Assembly (NCBI GenBank): GCA_020881915.1
Contig: JAJFPB010000010.1
Location: forward strand, 2,128,825-2,192,824
Reading direction: 5' to 3'
Length of the DNA stretch: 64,000 nucleotides
Origin: Paramyrothecium sp. XJ0827
Lineage: Eukaryota; Ascomycota; Sordariomycetes; Hypocreales; Stachybotryaceae
The translations under genes were made by a program, and so were the position numbers. The notes beneath the pieces are model-generated. The model was not told the DNA's origin, did not search any database, and worked only from the letters and a program-made list of their open reading frames with translations. Of this stretch, positions 22,995 to 33,416 are shown in pieces (positions within the stretch are counted from its first letter, which is position 1; every line of letters begins with the position of its first letter).

Positions 22995-23831
22995 TTACAT
23001 GAGCAACCTCCAAGCACCAAGCATCAGCGCCGCGAAACCCGTGCAGACACCAATCAGCCACTGTAGCGTCTGGAACTTGACCTGCTCCAGCTTCTCGCGC
23101 AGAGCCGCGACTTCCTGCTCAATCTTGGTCTCCGTCTCTTTGATCTTCAGCTCCTGACCGACGGATTCCTCTCGAATCCTGCCCTTTTCCAAGTTAAGGT
23201 CCAGGCGCACGCTCGCTTGCGTCCGGCTGATCTCGTCGCGGAGTCGGCTGCTGAGCTTGGCGATGTCGTTAGTCAGGCGCTCGTGCGTGTTCCGCGTCGT
23301 GTTGGACTCGGTGCTGTCGGCCGAGAGGAGCTCGGAGCGGAGTTGGGCGAAGTCGACCTTCTGCGTGTAGGTGGCTTTGGCAGCGTCTTCTCGGAGGACC
23401 ATGGTACGCGTCAAGTTCTGGATGCTGCACAGTTGTCAGAAGCCATTTCCGTCAACTAAGCCTGGGGTTCCTGACCTCTCCTCTATGACATCGTTCAACA
23501 CCTTCATCATGGCAGCGGACTGCTCTTCGGTGAACCCTTCGCTCTGTAACCGCTTGACGAACTTCAGGGTATCAAAGTGGTGATCTCGTCGTCGCGGCGC
23601 GGTCGCATGGAAACTTCGCGCAAATGCAGGTGCCCGATCTGCAAGAGATGGCTGTTTCCGAAACGACGTGGCCGGCGCTGAAAACTGCCGGGCTTGCCAT
23701 GGCTTCTGGTGCTTGAAAAGCAAGGCGGTTGACGAGCGGTTTGCGTTGACCAACAGCGGCTGGCCCCAGCTGAGTCGGGGAAGGAGGAACCTAGGCAAGA
23801 GCTCAGCTCCTGCGACGAATGGTGCTGCCAT
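22995..23831 (-). CDS. Mitochondrial DUF1640 (CCDC90/MCUR1-like) coiled-coil protein
   Basis: Exons 23476-23831 and 22995-23424 (minus) encode 261 residues. The first 80 or so residues are rich in Arg, Ser, Ala and Pro with few acids, a typical mitochondrial presequence. The conserved start of the domain is FDTLKFVKRLQSEGFTEEQS, then MMKVLNDVIEESIQNLT across the intron, then a long heptad-like coiled coil full of Lys, Glu and Arg. The protein ends with a membrane span (WLIGVCTGFAALMLGAWRLL). DUF1640 proteins are inner-membrane anchored; animal members regulate the calcium uniporter, and the fungal role is not settled. The chosen ATG at 23829-23831 starts the presequence. A frame extension of 69 codons upstream looks like leader. 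Confidence 0.86.
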
Positions 23832-24538
23832 GCTATGAGCGGTTCCGCAATGGCTTGGTAGTCTTTGAATCCGCAAAGTCGTGCGCAAATGTGTTGGTGG
23901 AATTACGCTGATGCATGGGTCCAAGAATCGGGTCCCCGAGAGAGAAAGCAGGTGTGACATGTGCAAAGGATGAGCCAATGACCTTCTTCCTGGTGGAGCA
24001 TAGTGGCCCAGAACCAATTGAGTTGCGGCCCTCCTCAAGCCAGGCTTGTCAGGCTCTTAAGCGGGTGACAGAAAAAGCGCAATCGCAAGACATGTTACCC
24101 CTAATGTACTTCTAATTTATGATCCAGAATGGGCGGCTTCTACAAACAAGATGAAACAGTGACAATACAGTACAGTTCAAGACTTAGCGCATCACGATAG
24201 ATTTTCAAAAAGAAAGAAATTCGGGACTTGGCAGGGAAAAGAAACCGGAAAGATTCATGGGCATCCTTGAGCAGTCTCCCTTTTTCTGTCACCCCCTTGG
24301 CCGTACCTTAATCTCGGAATCCGGATTTGCAGCGATTCCGCTTCCCCAAACATTCCTGGACACCACCAACTCCGTCGGTGTTCGTTTCTTCCCACGCCCG
24401 CAGATTCCGTTTTCCGCGCCCAAGACACTGGTTGATTAGCTCTTTTCAGGCGTTGAACCGCGAACACAGGTGGAGAGCGAATCAAGAACGACCTCTTGGT
24501 GGTTTGGAGTAACCCAGGGGCTTGGGACGGAGACGACC
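23832..24538. other. Divergent promoter region (DUF1640 / Zn2Cys6 factor)
   Basis: About 0.7 kb between two divergent starts. It contains no supported gene and should carry both promoters. Confidence 0.55.
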
Positions 24539-26501
24539 ATGGCTCCGCCCGACTTGGCACAATCTGCCGGTTCCCCTGCGGGATACGGAAAATCATGTAT
24601 GAACTGCTCTCGTGCCAAGTGCAAGTGTATACTTCGAACAGAAGGCTCTGGCTGTGAGCGCTGCCATCGACTTGGCAAGGAATGCCAGCCAATGACGACG
24701 TCACGCAAAAGGACCTCCAAAAAGTCGACATCCTCCAGAACGGCACAGCTCGAGGAGAAGCTCGAGGATCTTGTCTCGATTCTGAGGGCTACACAACAGC
24801 AACCCAACCAGCAGATCGTCAGGCCAGAGGCAGTGGATTCTTTGACCAACGCCTACACTAGTCGCCTTGATTCCTTGGCAACTGCAGCAACAGTTTCTTC
24901 CCATCAACCACAACGCGATGCCTTTCGCGATGAAACTCGGTTGCCAACCTATACGCCAAGTCCTGCCTCGGCCTTCTACGAACCTGGTCCCAAGGAAGCA
25001 GATCGTCGGTTGGCAACCTTTTGTGCCTGGTTGAAGAATCTGCCTTTCATGCATATACCCGAGGACATGACAGCTGAGACGCTCCGCCAAGAGCGGCCCT
25101 TCCTATGGATGTGCATTAACAACATTACCTCCATGTCCGTGCGAGAACAGCAACTCCTTAAGGACAAAGTTCGCGCAGAGGTTGCGCAAAGGGTGATTGT
25201 GGATTACGAGAGGAACATGGACCTATTCCTAGGACTTCTTACATGTCTAGGCTGGTGAGTTACTTTCGAGTTTGTGCGACGACGGGATGCTCAACGGTCT
25301 TTTAGGATAACTATGCATGTCGGAACGCACAACAAACCCTTCATGGCCACATACGCGCAGTTAGCACTGGCTGTAGTCTCTGATCTTGGTCTAACTCGGA
25401 CACCTGGGGAAGAGCACTACATTACCAAGCACTTCAAAGCATGGGCTGGCCGGATCCCTCCACCAAAACCCAGGACTGTCGAAGAAAGGAGGGCTATTGT
25501 TGCCTATTGGTTCATTGTCTCGACGTACGTTTGAACTCGAGAATGTCCTGGACCTAGAGCTTGCTAACCTTGTGGCCCTGCAGTTATTCCTGCGTGACGG
25601 GCAAGACGGAAGTGGCCCACTGGACCTCGCACATGCGCGAAAATCTCGAATTTCTGGAACAACAAAGAGCAACGCCTCTCGACGAAGTCCTCACGACACT
25701 CGTAAGGACACAGCTCATTGCAGATGAAACCCTAAAGCTGTTGGTTTCCGAAGTGGCAGGAAACCCCAATAGGACTCCAACTCATCTTTTCAAGAAGAGC
25801 CTGCTGCAGCAGCTGGATGTGATTCGTGAGAATGCCCGTGCAAGGCTTGGCTCTCATTGTAAGTGTGCAACCTGCATTTGATTCGGCACTTGCTGACAGA
25901 CAGTTTAGATGGAGTTCACAGCCATATCCTCAGCACAGAGTTGTCTATCCATTCTCTAGGGTCCTCCAGGGACATCAACCCAGACTTGAGTCGGATTGAG
26001 GGCATGTACTCATGCCTTCAGACGGTGAAGGCTTGGTATGATATCTTCTTTACGGTTCCTTTGATCGAGATGGCAGGGTTCCCATTCTTTTTCTTTGCGC
26101 AGCTTGGTCAGACACAGTCCGCTCTCTACAGACTCGCAACTTCAGATGACCCTGACTGGGACAAACGGATTGTCTTCAAGACGGCGGATCTGCTTATTCT
26201 TCTCGAACAAACCATCCAGAGGCTGATGCAAATATCCTCTGTCTACCCTGTAGAGCCAGATGGCGAGGAGGTTACATACTACGAAAAGATTGCCAAGATC
26301 CTGCGCGGGGTCAAGATCTCCTGGGAGCCAAGTTTGAATCAGCAAATGGGAGAACTTCTCACGCCTAACAGCCAAGCCGTGGCATGCGCCCCGGGCGGCA
26401 CGAACCCTGTGGATGGTGTTCCCTTAATGCCAGATCCGTATGCCATGGACTTCAACGAGATGGCCTGGATGTCGGATGTCTTTGGCCCGTGGGAACTGTA
26501 G
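24539..26501 (+). CDS. Zn2Cys6 fungal transcription factor
   Basis: Exons 24539-25254, 25306-25524, 25584-25858 and 25909-26501 encode 600 residues. The N-terminal binuclear zinc cluster uses C20, C23, C30, C39, C42 and C49. An extra cysteine sits at 28, between the second and third ligands. A basic linker (TSRKRTSKKS) and a short coiled-coil segment (AQLEEKLEDLVSILRA) follow, as in Gal4-type dimers. The central part, from about residue 150, has the helical pattern of the fungal-specific regulatory domain, including FCAWLKNLPFMHIPEDMTAET and LFLGLLTCLGWITMHVG. The C-terminus is acidic and Met/Asp/Pro-rich, a possible activation region. The target genes are unknown. It starts divergently from the DUF1640 gene. 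All three introns are 50-60 nt. Confidence 0.9.
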
Positions 26502-28102
26502 TTATATAGTTCTGGGAAGCCTTGGCGGCACAGTTATTCCTCCTTGACCCGCAAAGGTCCGAAGTGCTTTGGGAAATCTGTTCATGACAGCTTGTAGCCT
26601 CCCTTATCCGGGGTCAAGCTATGGAGCTCGACATATTTGCACAGACCAGGGTCTGCCAAAAGTTCCTTTCACGCCCACCAGCAGCAACGACGAGGCGCAT
26701 GCGACGAACCAACACACTGGCATTTTTAAAGGGATACGCCAAAGGTCGTCATGATTTTCTTCGGCCCACTCGACCTCATACTTGTGGTTCTAGAACATGA
26801 GCTGTTCTCATATCAAGCCGCTTCTCTTCGTGATATTCAACTTACAGCCGCCCGAGAAGCCAAAGCCATGCCACAAAATGGGGCCTTGGAGGCATGTGTC
26901 ACTATACTGCGCTTGTGGGGACTTATCTTATGATAAAGCAATAGTCACTCATCCACCGTCCCCGAGTTTATTCACATTCCATATGTCGAACTAAACCATC
27001 AACAAGGCGCGAACATATGGCTCGTCGGCTGAAGCCATGGTCATGAGCCCAGCAGAGCCTACGGTCTCCAAAAATGCGGAAAGGTTGATTGAAGAAGAGC
27101 TCGAATGTGTCACATGCTGGAAGCTCGCCGGTTGTTGGTTGCTGTCCTGCTTGCTTGTTCTCTGGTCCTGCTTGATATGTTCGTCATCTTGACGGCATGC
27201 TCAAATACCAAGACTGGCACCAATTCGCAAACTGATGGCCCATGTCATCCTCAGAGTCACTACAAAGTTCCGCTCACTATAAGATGTCGGCTCGTATGGA
27301 GTGTCTTCTAATCTTGCAAGGTAAGATTAGTGACCTTGAACAGTATGACTGTTATGACAGCCACTAACCTGCTTCTGCGCAGCTTTCCAACCTCTGCCGG
27401 TCAAATTCTATACCTAGATACCAAATCAACGTATGTACTAAGGTATATTATGGGACCGCTTCAAATGTGTTAACATGGTTTATAGTGGACATTCTAACCC
27501 CCCCCCCTAACTATTTGACCTGGACTCCTTCATACGCGGATATGCTTCATTATGAAAAATGTTAATTATCGGCCGAGCAGTCGCAGGTCTAGCAACTGCC
27601 TTATGTGTGCAGACTTTTACTTGTGTCTTTTGGGATAGGTCAGAGAGGCATCATACAGAAGAAGGCTCCCCACGGAGTTGAGAGCTTGAGGGAGTGACCC
27701 TTCAAGACGGCATAGAATTGAACAGATGAGGTATTGCGATTACATAAGGTAGAAAGGGAGACTAAATACCAGTTGTTAGTTGTATGAAAGGCGTTTAGAC
27801 ACTATAATCAACCCTGAAGACGATTATTATATAAGGTTCGTTTTGTTTCGAGACAGAACCTCCTCTTCTATGGGCTGGGGTTTGCATTAAAACGTATAAA
27901 ACAAGCCTGTCTAGGGTAAGAGCCGGAGAATGCACGGACCAGGTGCTACGTAGATTCTCGTCCCACAGCGAGCCGCGCGCAGGCATTGTGTAGACGTTAC
28001 TTATTTCTACCAATGTTGAGCATTAATTGGCGAGCGACATTATCACAAAGGCTTTTTTGGCTAAAATATCGTCCGGTTAGCCTATCAATAAACCGCTCGG
28101 TC
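26502..28102. other. Intergenic, partly AT-rich region
   Basis: About 1.6 kb with no supported gene. The part from about 27380 to 27900 is AT-rich with a run of nine C near 27502 and many TA-rich words. It could be a decayed, point-mutated repeat, but no coding remnant is recognisable. The last 100 bases are the leader of the YwbE-domain gene. Confidence 0.45.
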
Positions 28103-28669
28103 ATGAACCGCCCGCGAAATCGCCAGCCGCGGCCTGGTCGTCAGACCCAGTCAGGCTTTTCTGGACCGCCTTCGAGGGCGCCGGCAACACCACAGCAAGC
28201 TGCCGGCACCGTCCCTACCCAACAGCAAGTTGTTCCAGGAGCTTCAGTCTTTATAGTTCTCAAGGAAGATCAGCCGACAGGACGGGAGACCCAGGGCATC
28301 ATCCAGGATATCCTAGGTAGAGGAAATCACCCTCGCGGTATCAAAGTGCGACTTCAAGGGGGCCAAGTTGGTCGAGTGCAGAGGATGAGCTACAGCACTT
28401 CATCCAGCGAGGCGGCTCGACCTGCACCCACCAGCACTGGCTCATCCAGATTTAGCCATCGCTATACCGATGTCCGTAATGACGACCACCCGTCAGAACC
28501 TCCTTCGCGAAGCTTGGCAGATTTCATGCCTGCCATGATGGAAGAGCGTCCACCTGCATCCGAGATCGAGGGGCCTGGCCAACCAACGGTCCAGTGTCCT
28601 TTCTGCGAGTCTTTTGAGGGGGATGAGGCGGCCGTGACTTACCACATTGAAACGAGGCACTTGGTGTGA
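28103..28669 (+). CDS. YwbE-like (DUF2196) domain protein with C-terminal zinc finger
   Basis: A single exon of 188 residues. After a basic, Pro/Gln-rich N-terminus, residues 45-95 match the small DUF2196/YwbE domain of bacteria: VFIVLKEDQPTG, then TQGIIQDIL, HPRGIKVRLQ and GQVGRVQRM. Residues 165-186 form a zinc-binding motif, C165-x2-C168-x12-H181-x4-H186, similar to UBZ-type ubiquitin-binding or C2H2 fingers. The region between is Ser/Pro-rich and probably disordered. The function is not known. The combination suggests a small nucleic-acid or RNA-binding beta-barrel coupled to a ubiquitin- or protein-binding finger, which is inference. The ATG at 28103 was chosen because it starts the basic N-terminus. 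The upstream codons belong to an AT-rich leader. Confidence 0.75.
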   Translation: MNRPRNRQPRPGRQTQSGFSGPPSRAPATPQQAAGTVPTQQQVVPGASVFIVLKEDQPTGRETQGIIQDILGRGNHPRGIKVRLQGGQVGRVQRMSYSTSSSEAARPAPTSTGSSRFSHRYTDVRNDDHPSEPPSRSLADFMPAMMEERPPASEIEGPGQPTVQCPFCESFEGDEAAVTYHIETRHLV

Positions 28670-30775
28670 CCGCCACATCCTCGTCATTCTCCAGACTTGG
28701 GCCTGCATATGGTGTAGGCCCGACATGAAACACTATATCCGCGAGGACGGGTTTGCAAGGGCAAGGAACGCCAAACATGGAGAGGACAGGGCTTTCATTT
28801 GGCCAAGCCGCGAACACCACAAAATCACATGGGAAAACAATCAAGTAATACCCCCCCGGTCATGGCCGAGACTATGTACTTCTTTTTCTTTTTCTTCTCA
28901 CCGACAGCCCGTTGTGATTGATGATCACAGGATTGCATGTCTTTGCTGCTGCTACATCTCGGCGAAAACGGATCTTCAGTCCTTGGCACCGTCGGTTTGA
29001 CATGTCCTTATCTTGGACTTTTCGACCAGTTACAGCATGTTCACGAAGATGGGAATGCAGGAGCATGGCTGGGGGGCGCACGGACGCCTCCCAAAAAGGC
29101 ATGTCGAGTTGGTTGATCTGACGCTTTGCGGAGAAATCGCCCCCAATGTTGAATCTGGGATTCAGGCACAGAGCTTTAACCGGCAGCTGCACGGCTTTCG
29201 CACAAGTCTGCAAAGTAGCTGATAACAATGTGGCCGATGCGCCCGTGACCCGACCCTTGCTGCTCGTCGATCCAAGGCTCAGCACCCGCTCAGGCGCGAC
29301 CCGCCCTCGGCAAGTGGCGGAGGGATCGTCGTGGCCGAAGATTTGAGTACCGTAGCAGTCATGGAATGAACCTCTGCCGGGTGGTAGTGCGATAAGGCGC
29401 GGAGCAGCTCACATGTTCCGCTGGTTCTAGGCAATTGTCCTTACCTGCTGCAGTTGGTATAGCGTGGCTACATCCACCAGCACACTGTATGGAGACTAAA
29501 AGTCCCGGATCTCGGAGATGATGCCTTACTCTATTTCACGGCACTGCACGATGTTTTGGCGAGAAATGCCGGGATCTGTTTACAGACTAGAGTGTCTTGA
29601 GCCTGCCTTATAATATTTGCTCCTAAACAGGTGACATTCATGTAGCCCGAAAGGGGGTTGATGAACGCCATGGAACAAATCAACGTCACAATGGCGATCC
29701 TAAAGTGAGAACCCTGAGGGATTGCACGCAAAATGGTATATAGAGAGGACTGGACTTCCCAGGAAACCCAGATGACGGCTTCACACCTTTGGCTTAGGCC
29801 AACACCATCTCGAACGAGCGGAATAATTCCCTCGACAAGCCCCTCGGGCAAGGCTGCCCAACGACGAGCTTCCTGAATTGGACAAACAAGAATCGACAAC
29901 ACAATCCACGCGCACAGCGGCTTGCTGGAACTACAGTGATGAAGAAAGCAGCGGGCCCTACGGGCACCCTCATTCGCCCTTACGGCCTAGGGATCTTGTG
30001 AAGGTGTCTTGCAGGCCAAGCGCTCAAAGCGGCATTAACGCAACCCACCAATGTCTGAAGGCTGCGGCTTCAAAAGCATGCAGGCCTTATCCCTGCCGAT
30101 GTTGGCAAAGCGAAGGCTTGAATCAGCCACAGGTTTGTTTCCTGATGCAACTGCAACCTCGAACTAACATTAAGCAGGATCGACAGTGTGGATGGACTGC
30201 GACTGAATGAGGCAGCTCCCTCGCCCCTCGATTGCTCTGCTTCATTGTCTCTTACACATGCTATGTTGCCCGTTGTTTTCTCACAGATCTCTTGATCTGC
30301 GATTGGCTTGCATTACAGCCATTGCAGGTAAGGGCGAATCAGAGATCTTGTGAGCACCCGCACAGCAATCCTGATCATGGAATCTGGGCCATGTTGCTCA
30401 TTTGGGTGTGAGGAGAGCACATGGAAGTTTCTTGTACGGATACAGCAGGTCGATGCCGCTTGTGGGGGGGGGGGCCGAAGTGGTCAGCAAGTTGCATGAC
30501 CGGAGAAGCTATCGCAAAGAGCAGCCAAGCTCGAGGCGATATGGGACCACCCTTTTTGGGCGGCTATGGCCTTTTCTGTAAGGTACCATGAGCTGATGCT
30601 CATGTTCGGCGACAGGTTGCATGGAGGTCGACAGATCCTGGGTGCTACAATGACGGAGGAGTATAAAGAGGATGCCAAAGACCATCAACCGAATCTTGTG
30701 CTCTACAGCCAGCTTCTAGCCCATCCACAGCTCGTCCGCTAGTCCTACCCTGCCTGTCGCACCGTCCATCTCATC
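28670..30775. other. Intergenic region upstream of M43 protease
   Basis: About 2.1 kb with no supported gene. A minus-strand frame of 123 codons at 29531-29902 contains hydrophobic stretches but no family motif. A run of ten G lies near 30470. The end holds the protease promoter. Confidence 0.45.
30662..30669 (+). promoter_or_regulatory. TATA box of M43 protease gene
   Basis: TATAAAGA lies about 107 bases before the ATG at 30776 and is followed by a C/T/A-rich leader, a normal distance for a regulated fungal gene. Confidence 0.5.
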
Positions 30776-31798
30776 ATGAAGTCCCTCTTTTCCCTTGCCT
30801 TCCTGGCCACCACGGTCATGGCTGTCAGGCGTTGCGGTTCAGAGAACCCCAGCGCCCAGCACATTGCCATTTCCAAGGCTTTTGCTGAGCAGGAGGAGGC
30901 CTTCTCTCTCCAAGGCGATGGCAACTACAGTATCCAGGCCACGGTCCCGACCTACTTCCACATCGTCGCCACCTCAACCCGGCCTGCAGATGGTTACCTC
31001 AGTGTCAGTAGCTGATACGTCTGATCGTGGCGATCACCTTTACTGACAAAAGAACAACAGGACGCTACCGTTCAGTCTCAGCTCAGTGTTCTCAACAGCA
31101 ACTACGCTGGCTCTGGTTTCACATTCAGCCTCGCTGGCGTCGACAGGACTGTCAATACCAACTGGGCCAGGGGCGGCGACGAGCTTGGCATGAAGCGTGC
31201 GCTCCGCAGGGGCAACTATGGTACTCTCAACCTGTACTTCCTGACCTCCCTTTCGTACCTCGGTGTCTGCACTTTCCCTACGTCCACCACCCCAGGGTCG
31301 ACCGCCTACATCCGTGACGGCTGCACCGTCCTTTCCAGCACCGTCCCTGGTGGCTCTGAGACTGGCTACAACCTGGGCAAGACTGCCACTCACGAGGTTG
31401 GCCACTGGCTCGGTCTGTACCACACCTTCCAGGGTGGTTGCACCTCCACCAACGACCAGGTCGCCGACACCCCTGCCCAGCGCGGACCTACGAGCGGATG
31501 CCCTCGTGGCGCTGACACCTGCTCGCTCCCAGGGTAAGACACGCCCGTTTGCTCGGCTCCCGCGAGATGGAGCGGCCAGCCTGAATTTGTGCTAACATTC
31601 TAAAATAGTGTCGACCCCATTGACAACTACATGGACTACTCCACAGAGTAAGTACACCAGCGGCGGTTGCGTCACCGCAAATGATGCTATTTTGACCTTT
31701 ACTAATATGCATTTGTTAGTATTTGCTACGAGCGATTCACCCCTGGCCAGATTACCCGCATGACCAGCTTCTACAACACTTACCGCACCAGCAACTAA
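30776..31798 (+). CDS. Secreted M43 (pappalysin-type) zinc metalloprotease
   Basis: Exons 30776-31003, 31061-31533, 31609-31647 and 31720-31798 encode 272 residues. A signal peptide is evident (MKSLFSLAFLATTVMA). The catalytic zinc site is the extended metzincin motif with H187, E188, H191, G194 and H197 (HEVGHWLGLYHTF). The Met-turn lies in NYMDYS after the second intron. Six or more cysteines in the mature chain (for example GCT, GGCTST, GADTCS, ICYERF) suit an extracellular enzyme. Fungal relatives include the MEP1-type metalloproteases, secreted during saprotrophic or pathogenic growth. Whether this one acts on host proteins is unknown. Exon 3 holds only 39 nt. The ATG directly precedes the signal peptide and follows a TATA box at 30662. 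Confidence 0.93.
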
Positions 31799-33416
31799 GG
31801 GCTCCGAACCAGCTCGATTGAGCACTAGGAGATGGACCAACGATGGGGCCGTGTAAGGTTCAATAGCGATCAGATAATTGAATAGTAGATGGGTGGTTTT
31901 GGATATTGTATATGAAGTACGCAAAAGTATTCCTTGAAATACAATACAAGCAAGCTCCGAGTGAGGATTTAGATGCAATTCTGTGCTTTCTTTTTTGTTT
32001 TGTTTCTTGGTCTTCTTTTCACAACGACTTGCTCGTTCGAATCCAGAACCCGTCCCGTGTAGTTTGAGGCTCCGCTTTGAGACAAACCGCAATGATGATA
32101 AGCAAACCATGCCACATTCCATATCAAATCTTGAGCTTATGATGCCACCAGGCGGAAAAGAAAACGACCGCAGAGGAATGAATTCCAAGGCAAACGCTGG
32201 GCGAAGCCAGTCTTATGTGCGCTACCTACAAATAGGACGACTGGAGTTTTGTATTATCATTGCTAGTCTACACGAACCATTTTGTCACAACTCGCCAAAG
32301 GAATTGATGAGTTAACTAACATTATGTTGACTAGTGGATGGAACAGGGGGTGAAGCGTGCTGGGGGACGAAAAAGCGATCTATGTTATTCTACCACTAAT
32401 GAGAGATTGCATCGTCCTCAAATGGTAGGTGAAAGAAAATTGGTTGTTTGTTTGTGGTAGATTATTCTCACATAGCATTGGGATGCACCTTGAAGGGTTG
32501 CTGTATGTTAGCCCGGTCTTAGAGGCCGAGGCCATTGTTGTTCTCAATTCGGTGAGAATGATTAAACGATCAAGATGTGGAAGGAGAACGGTTACCAATT
32601 AGAGAAAGCACATGGGATAGGAGTGATTCACCGTGATCTCAGTTTCACCCTGCTGTGCAATGGGACGTGAGTTTCACATGTTTGTTAATCACAGATCGCC
32701 GGCTCGTCGTGGTGGCTTCGATACCAGGACACAAGACAAGGGACAAGGTACATGGGAAACTCAATCCAGCAATGGGGGCCAGAATGGTGAACCTGCAGGT
32801 AACTGCTGGAGTACGTAATCAAGGGAGCTCGGGTTCCCCCTTTTCTTTGTTTGTTCCTTTCGGAGCGATGACGCACGTGCGTTAGCTGCAGGAGCGGAAC
32901 TTCTCATCATCCGGGGCCTGTCATTGGCTCCGTCTTCCCCAGAGAGGCTGCAGATTGCCCGCGGGCTGGTCGCGAAGGGAACAGGTAGACCAAAAAAGTG
33001 ACCTTGGCCGTTCCTCACCTGAGCTTGCCTTAATTATTACCTAGCCTCAAATCAAACCACCAACCTAACACCTCACTCACTCCATCACCGTCTCCTCTCC
33101 ACACACGAACCTCCCGTCACCTCTACCCCATCGACGGGTCGCTACGACGATAATCCACTTCCGTCCTTCCTCTTTTCTCAACTATCCTTATTGTTGATTT
33201 GCTCGCGTTCCTGCCCTGGAGCTTCCCCCGTTGTGTCTTGTCGTTTGGCGCATGGAAGCTTCTCCTACATCATCCGAGCCTAATCTCAGCTCCACTCGCG
33301 ACGTCGATTCTCTCGCCCTTTGAACCCGCGCAACTCTTCTCCCATCAACCCCCGAGGACGAGATCATTGTCCTGAACACGACCCGTACCGCCACACGTCT
33401 TGTTTAATTGGGCGTC
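31799..33416. other. Intergenic region between protease and clathrin heavy chain
   Basis: About 1.6 kb without a supported gene. The first part is the protease 3' region, AT-rich. The 33030-33410 part is CT-rich and is the clathrin promoter and leader. Confidence 0.5.

Noticed and set aside
29531..29902. 123-codon minus frame with hydrophobic stretches
   Set aside because: No homology recognised, no splice partner and no conserved motif, so not called as a gene.
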